Shown in pieces: positions 57,901-64,000 of a stretch of DNA of 64,000 nt. The notes under the pieces were generated by a model, which saw only the letters and a program-made list of their open reading frames with translations, ran no database searches and had not been told where the DNA came from. Source of the DNA: Siphlonurus alternatus. Lineage: Eukaryota > Arthropoda > Insecta > Ephemeroptera > Siphlonuridae. The stretch lies in contig OX463778.1 of assembly GCA_949825025.1 (NCBI GenBank), positions 13,726,171 through 13,790,170 of the forward strand. Direction: 5' to 3'. The stretch's first letter is position 1; every line of letters begins with the position of its first letter. The position numbers were made by a program, and so were the translations under genes.

Positions 57901-59024
57901 CAGCGTCCGGATTGACCAAACTGACGTGTGCAGTAACACGTACAGGTCATGCAGGTAAAGAGAGTTAGAGTGTATGTGCCGTGCTATAATTATTTGCAAA
58001 TAGCTTTTAGTTTTCCTTCCATAGATAATATAAATTTGTAATTCAATAAAGAAATGGTCAGGAAAAATTTTGAATAGAAATAAGCATATATATAGATTTT
58101 ATTTTTAATTATATTTGCATATCAGCATTTATATAGCAATTCGAATTTTAATCACATGCAGAGATTATATACATATTGCATGGTCAACATAAAATATGGT
58201 TATTAAAATGTAAAATTCTTGACATGGAATATAAGATTATGGTGCCAAATTTTATGTAATATGGAATTTTGATATAAAATTAGGATATTATATTAAATTT
58301 GTTGACCAGACATTCATAAAAGAAATTTCGAGGGATATAAAACCCGGCCGGTAAAAAACCTTCAATGCTGTTCCCGTGACTATCTGCATGCAATGTGATC
58401 TCTCAATTTATACTTACAATATTTTGTTACATCCATGCAGATACTTTCTTATCACATAAATCAAGACTACAAGACAAACAATAGGAATGTTTTTAATTGA
58501 CGTTAAGATGCTTCCTTCCTCCACAGACAACCGGAAGTATGAATCTGACGTAATTAAAACGCCTCCTCATCTCAAAGTCTCGACCTCGCACTTCAAGTTA
58601 CGCATGACACCTGCATGCTGAGGATGCATGCAGTAGATACGAGACGAGTCAGGTTCGAAACTATATGAAATCATAAAATTATTATATAAGGAGAGGCTAG
58701 AGAGTGCACTATGCGTCATATGATGCGACAACAATATTCCTATACATAATAATTACGGGACCTTTTAAAAGTATGTGCGCAGCGATATACCGTTCTTCCG
58801 TGGGTCTAATTTAGGATTATTTAGGTCTGAAAGTAATAAACCAACAAAATGCAAAATATTTAAATACAGTATCAATAGTGTCATATGTCATAATATATAT
58901 ACTCCATAAAATATATATTATTAAGGTCCACAAACTATATAATATAGAAAAATGAATATGCGCCTGGAGGCATACATGACCAAAATATGTCAATTGCCCC
59001 AAAATACCAACCAACCAACCCATC

Positions 59025-59133
<109 letters not shown>

Positions 59134-60881
59134 AATATGCGCCTCTAAATAATAAACCTACATCAGATCTGCATGTTTGTACTGAAAAGTAAATTATTAA
59201 ATATTATCTTGAGCCTCGATTAAATTTAAAAAATAAATTTTATTCTACGTAAATGTCCATTCATACCTATGACGTCATGCTTAGTAATTCCAATGTACTC
59301 GAGATTAATAAGGAAAATACCAATGATAGTAACTGCAATGAACCTTTTATTTACATCTAACGTGAAATTTCTATAACTTGATCTTACAGCTGACTCAGAT
59401 CGATCACTGCACCAGATATCCTAACTGCCGAACTTTCAATTATGACCTCGAATTAATGAGAAACAGGCATTCAGGCTATAGAAAATAAATCATATAATTA
59501 TGTGAAATATAGGTCCATACAGTACAAGATCATTATTTTACATAATAACGTTTAGCCTGATGATCTTATTAATTTTTCTAAAAATTCAGTTCATAAATAA
59601 TTATATTATTTTTTTGTGAATATCAAAACCAATATAAACTTGATTAATTAATCATTGATCTGTCTGCTCTGTTAATTTCATCTATTGTTTTAAAAATTAG
59701 TCTTAAAACATGAGGATACTTTTGTATGTTTAAAATTATTAACATGCGCTCAGGCAACAAATAAAAATTCTTCAAGTATAAGTTAATGTTTTTGTATGTT
59801 TTTACACACTGCAGAGAGGAGGAAATTAAAGTTAACGATCCAGTAAAAATCTCGAAGGTTTTCTCAGAATATGACGCCACCACCCTGATTCATGCTCGAC
59901 ACCGCTGACGTCACAAATGTCAGAGGTCATCTGCAGTACTTGCTGTACGTTAGACCATAAGACGAGGAACATCCGCAGGTTGCAAACAACCTTGAATACC
60001 GTTCACGGTAACCGGTTTATCAGAATTTCATTGTATAAGTTAAAGTATATTCGTTTCAAAGTAACAAACCGGGTTAACCGTGACCGTGGTCATATAACAT
60101 TACAAGACCTTTCTTTACAATGAGTATAATATTCATGGGAAATGAACAACATGTTTAATTTAAATTCTAAACCACAATTTTGAATAAAAATATATTAAAT
60201 TAAATGAAATTTATTATAATCTAAAACTCTTGGTGAAATTTAATAAAAAGTAAATGAAATGAACTTTACCTTTTAATATATAAGAGAAATTAATTAGAAA
60301 ATTATATAAATATAACCTGAGCATGTGTGAGAAAAAGTTATTAAAGATGAAGTGAGCTCCGGAAATGATATATCAAGTAATATTAGATTGGCATCTACAA
60401 AATACCAAACTTATCACCATGTACTTTCATTGTGCGGTAAAGGAGAAATGAAAACGATGGTACTTAAATGTGTATTAGAGATCTGAAGACAAAGAAAGTT
60501 GAACTCTCGAACTTGATTGAGCACTATAATATAACTCGATCGTATACTCGTTTTGACACCGAGTTTGTTAATACGGTGGCCTGACCTTTTAAGAACTTCA
60601 AAGAGCTCATTCAATACATTGTTAATAATTTGACATGCTTGCAAGTAAGATGAAGTCATCACACATCAGGATTTGTCTGGTCTTACTCGTTTGATTCCAT
60701 GATGTGAGTCATCTTATATACTCAAGTTGTGACGTAGTCACATATGGCAAGATTCAGCCAGCTGATGGAGACTTTTTTTCCCGCAATATTCTTTATAAAT
60801 TATAATTAAAAAGATCAAACCAGGAATTTATGGTCGCTCTTATAAGAATATTATCAATTATTATCTCAATCGAATTAAGGT

Positions 60882-60883
<2 letters not shown>

Positions 60884-60946
<63 letters not shown>
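60884..60946. repeat. (AT)n microsatellite
   Basis: About 31 AT units. Confidence 0.95.
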
Positions 60947-60948
<2 letters not shown>

Positions 60949-60949
60949 C

Positions 60950-63900
60950 AATTTAACAATTTCTTGTATGCTAAAATGTCCATAATTATATTATTAGGCC
61001 TCATATTTATAATGCCAAAGCAGAGCTTATACATTGTACATACACTGTAAGATCTCTGCATGATAATATAACCATATCCCGAATTCGTATATATATATAT
61101 ATGGTGAACTGCTGATAATTAAGCACGAATTTTGAATTTTAATACGGACAGTTAATAGGCATTTTCACCACTTTTTTTATATGTTTATCTTATCGGTCCA
61201 CCCCCTATTTTTTTCTGGGTCCGCTCGTGACCGATATATTATAAGGTCCAAGTGAGTGGGAAACATAAGAGGGTGGGAACCTCAGGGCACAGTTACTTGT
61301 GCGGCTGCCGTCCTGACGATCTCAACTTTCATGTGACGTATTATTACACCGGCAAGGTATCACGTGTAGCTGTGACTGCGATATTTGTGTGCACACGGCA
61401 AGAAAAAATTCCTCCAGACTCAAAGAAGGATTAAAATGAAAACCCGGAAATGAGAAAGGGAATTCTTTTTTTTTTTAAGAATAAATTTTGTATAAGATAA
61501 ACTATGTTAATTAAATATAATTAAAAACTAATGTTTTATAACAAATTAAAACTTTTTTGTACTCTTTAAACGACTTTCCATGATTATAAAAATTAATATT
61601 TTTTGTCTTATAAAATTTGAAAATTGTATCCTATGAAAGTTAATATACGAAAGTTTGATTAATGCTATATAATCAAGAAGTAATATATATTATTTTATTC
61701 ATCATATTAAAATTAATTAATAATTAATCTTTTGCAGTGCCAGAAAAATTAGATTTTTTTAGACTGATTGTGAAATTAAATTACTATCATATTTCCAACA
61801 TTATTTTTCATCATGTCTAAGCCGAGTAAGATAAAATAATAATGCAACATTCACAAACAATGAACCACACAACAATAAGTTTCATAATTATGCATATTCA
61901 AGTCTCATATAATAAGCGTGGAGACCTCTAGATAGCTTGTTTTGGAACGCTCAGTAATTCAGCATCAGCTGGACATCACGGAGCTGAGATAACATTTAAC
62001 AGAAGAACGTGTCATCTTCTATAACAACAATTGTTAGTGCTCACGTGTACACAGTAAAAATTTCTATGCCGTTTTAGCATCACAAATTATTATATAACTG
62101 AAAAGTCGCTGGCTATTATAATAGCTATACATGGTTTTGTGCTTTATGGTTATAGAGTGGAGTTGGGAAAGTTACCCAATAAGTTCCCATAGCCATGCAA
62201 CAGTTGACCGATTACATTGTTATTTCATGCATACAACACGTATCTGCTACCAAAAAAAATTAAACAAATTGTAAAAATATAAAGTATTTACGAATAATTA
62301 AATTTGATCTAGCGCGGTTGTATAAAAGCATGTTATTTGTAAAGGCCTTTCTCTACTTACAGCTATACTTGTTGCTATGAACGCAATAAACGAAAAAAAT
62401 AGCAAAAAAATTACCGTGACACAAACAAGTAAAATTTGTTGCTGGTATTCTGTAATACTCGCGAGTTTTCACAGTGTATTATAGCTGCATTTGTAAATAC
62501 GACATATGGAGCAAGGCCTCAACAGAACCGCTGATCTCACAGCTTTCAGTAACCAACATTACTTGCTTGGCATTCTCTGAAAATTTGCAGTGGGGAATTT
62601 ATGATATAGTCACAAGCAATTTATGGCATTAAATTACATTGTATTATTTACGTATGGATAATAATTAGTTTTTCTTCCTCAGTTGCTAAATTATCCAAAA
62701 CAAAATATGCAGTACGAACAACTCAGGACAGCACGAAATTCTCTTATATAATTCTGAGGACTTTATCATGCACGTAATCTTTGGAGGTGTGGTGCATTTA
62801 AGCTCTTTTAGGGTTAAACTATAGGTGTTTTTTCTTAACTTTCCCGAAATTGCAAGTCTGCTATAATGTAGCTCATTGCTCATTATAGTTTTTTGAATTT
62901 GAAAATAAAATTTCTCTGTGTTAATTGTTTTCTGAGCTAACTCTTGCCTACATGGTTTGTAAATACAGTACATAGATTTATATACCAATTAACCGCAATT
63001 GTATCCATGGCGTTTATTAATTATCTTTAGCTGTCATTTAAAAATGTATAGCCATGTGAAATGCAACAATTTTTTAATAAAAATGTCATACCATGCAGTT
63101 ATGCATAAAATTGAATCCAATTATACTATTATAAACATAAATTCTATTACATTAAAATTCCTTCAAGGCACAACTCAAAGTTGATTTCGTATAATAATAT
63201 AGAGTGAGTGATTGCATTAAATTATTATTGTGTGTCAACTGCAGAGATATATATTTTTTATACTTATACTTTTCCTCTTTTTATATGCATGCGTATTATA
63301 TATGTATAGAGAAATGTGATATATAATTGAGTCGTTTAATTCCAAGTCCTTGAGGCGATCGCGATCTCTAATTTATTGTAAAGATAATTATCGTTCTTAA
63401 TTACCTAAAACTCTTGTCGCAAAGGATTTAAAATTAAACGACTCGTACATTTATTATATAAGCACCTGACCAACGCTAGGAAGGTGCGTCATGCGTTGGC
63501 TCTACGCGCCAAAATTACTCGCTCTTCCCGCACTTGTCGTCTCGCATGACTCCCTTAGTTGGCCCCTTGAAACTTTATATCAAACTGAGAGGCTTCTTGG
63601 ACCATATGACAACATTAATATGAAGGTAATAATGAACATTAGTGTGGTTTTAATGACAACCATGTGGAAGGAGCAGGTGAAAAATAATTTAGATTAATGG
63701 TTTGAAATTGTATATATATCTTCAAGGAACTTGAAAAGAATGTATTTAAAAAAAGGTAAAATCTAGCTCTATTAATATTTTTTAAGGCCAAGAAAGGAAA
63801 TGATGTCTTCTAAAAAAAATGAATCCATTCTAAGAATCCTGCAGATTTTTTTATATAACACACGATGTGGTAAGCTGGAGGCGACGACTAGCTCACATCG

Positions 63901-64000
63901 CAAACATGCACGAAGATAAGTTTAGGGATTTTCTTGCATGGAGACTTTAACGCGGGAACTAAAAAACTAGTCGTAGACAATGTAAAGTATCTCGTAATTT
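60950..64000. other. Intergenic DNA, no gene seen
   Basis: Short ORFs only, without domain signatures. Nothing else is supported. Confidence 0.45.

Overview
AT-rich eukaryotic DNA. Conserved GT-AG introns, extracellular modules (SEA, EGF, LDLa, SRCR, trypsin fold) and abundant short palindromic DNA transposons point to an invertebrate, most likely an arthropod (a crustacean would fit). The species cannot be named from the sequence. There are no bacterial features, tRNA, rRNA or CRISPR arrays.

Layout. (1) 1-2.2 kb holds the first three coding exons of a minus-strand gene that runs off the left edge. They encode a Ser/Ala/Gly/Arg-rich, RG-containing N-terminus, and every splice phase matches. 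A cluster of ATCGAT/DRE-like sites at about 5.96 kb is a candidate promoter for it. (2) 6-12 kb is AT-rich intergenic DNA with several non-autonomous transposons. (3) 12.0-30.1 kb holds one large minus-strand gene of 20 coding exons. I assembled it exon by exon with consistent phases into about 2,291 residues. The product is a type II transmembrane, multidomain serine-protease homologue: acidic cytoplasmic tail, one TM helix, SEA domain, EGF, a huge stalk of about 1,320 residues encoded by a single exon, five LDLa modules, SRCR, and a C-terminal trypsin-like domain. The trypsin domain lacks two of the three catalytic residues (His57 to Ser, Ser195 to Glu; Asp102 kept), so it is predicted to be a pseudoprotease. 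(4) 30.2-64 kb has no confident gene. It holds small GC-richer islets, several with TGACGTCA palindromes or a good minus-strand splice donor, that may be enhancers, promoters or 5' exons of the big gene. It also holds a LINE 3' fragment, more MITEs and long microsatellites.

The big gene's introns are unusually loaded with palindromic MITEs of several families. One lies about 10 nt inside an intron next to a splice donor. The most noteworthy biology is the combination of a dead protease domain with a very long His-rich, S-x-E-rich extracellular stalk in a corin/enteropeptidase-like architecture.
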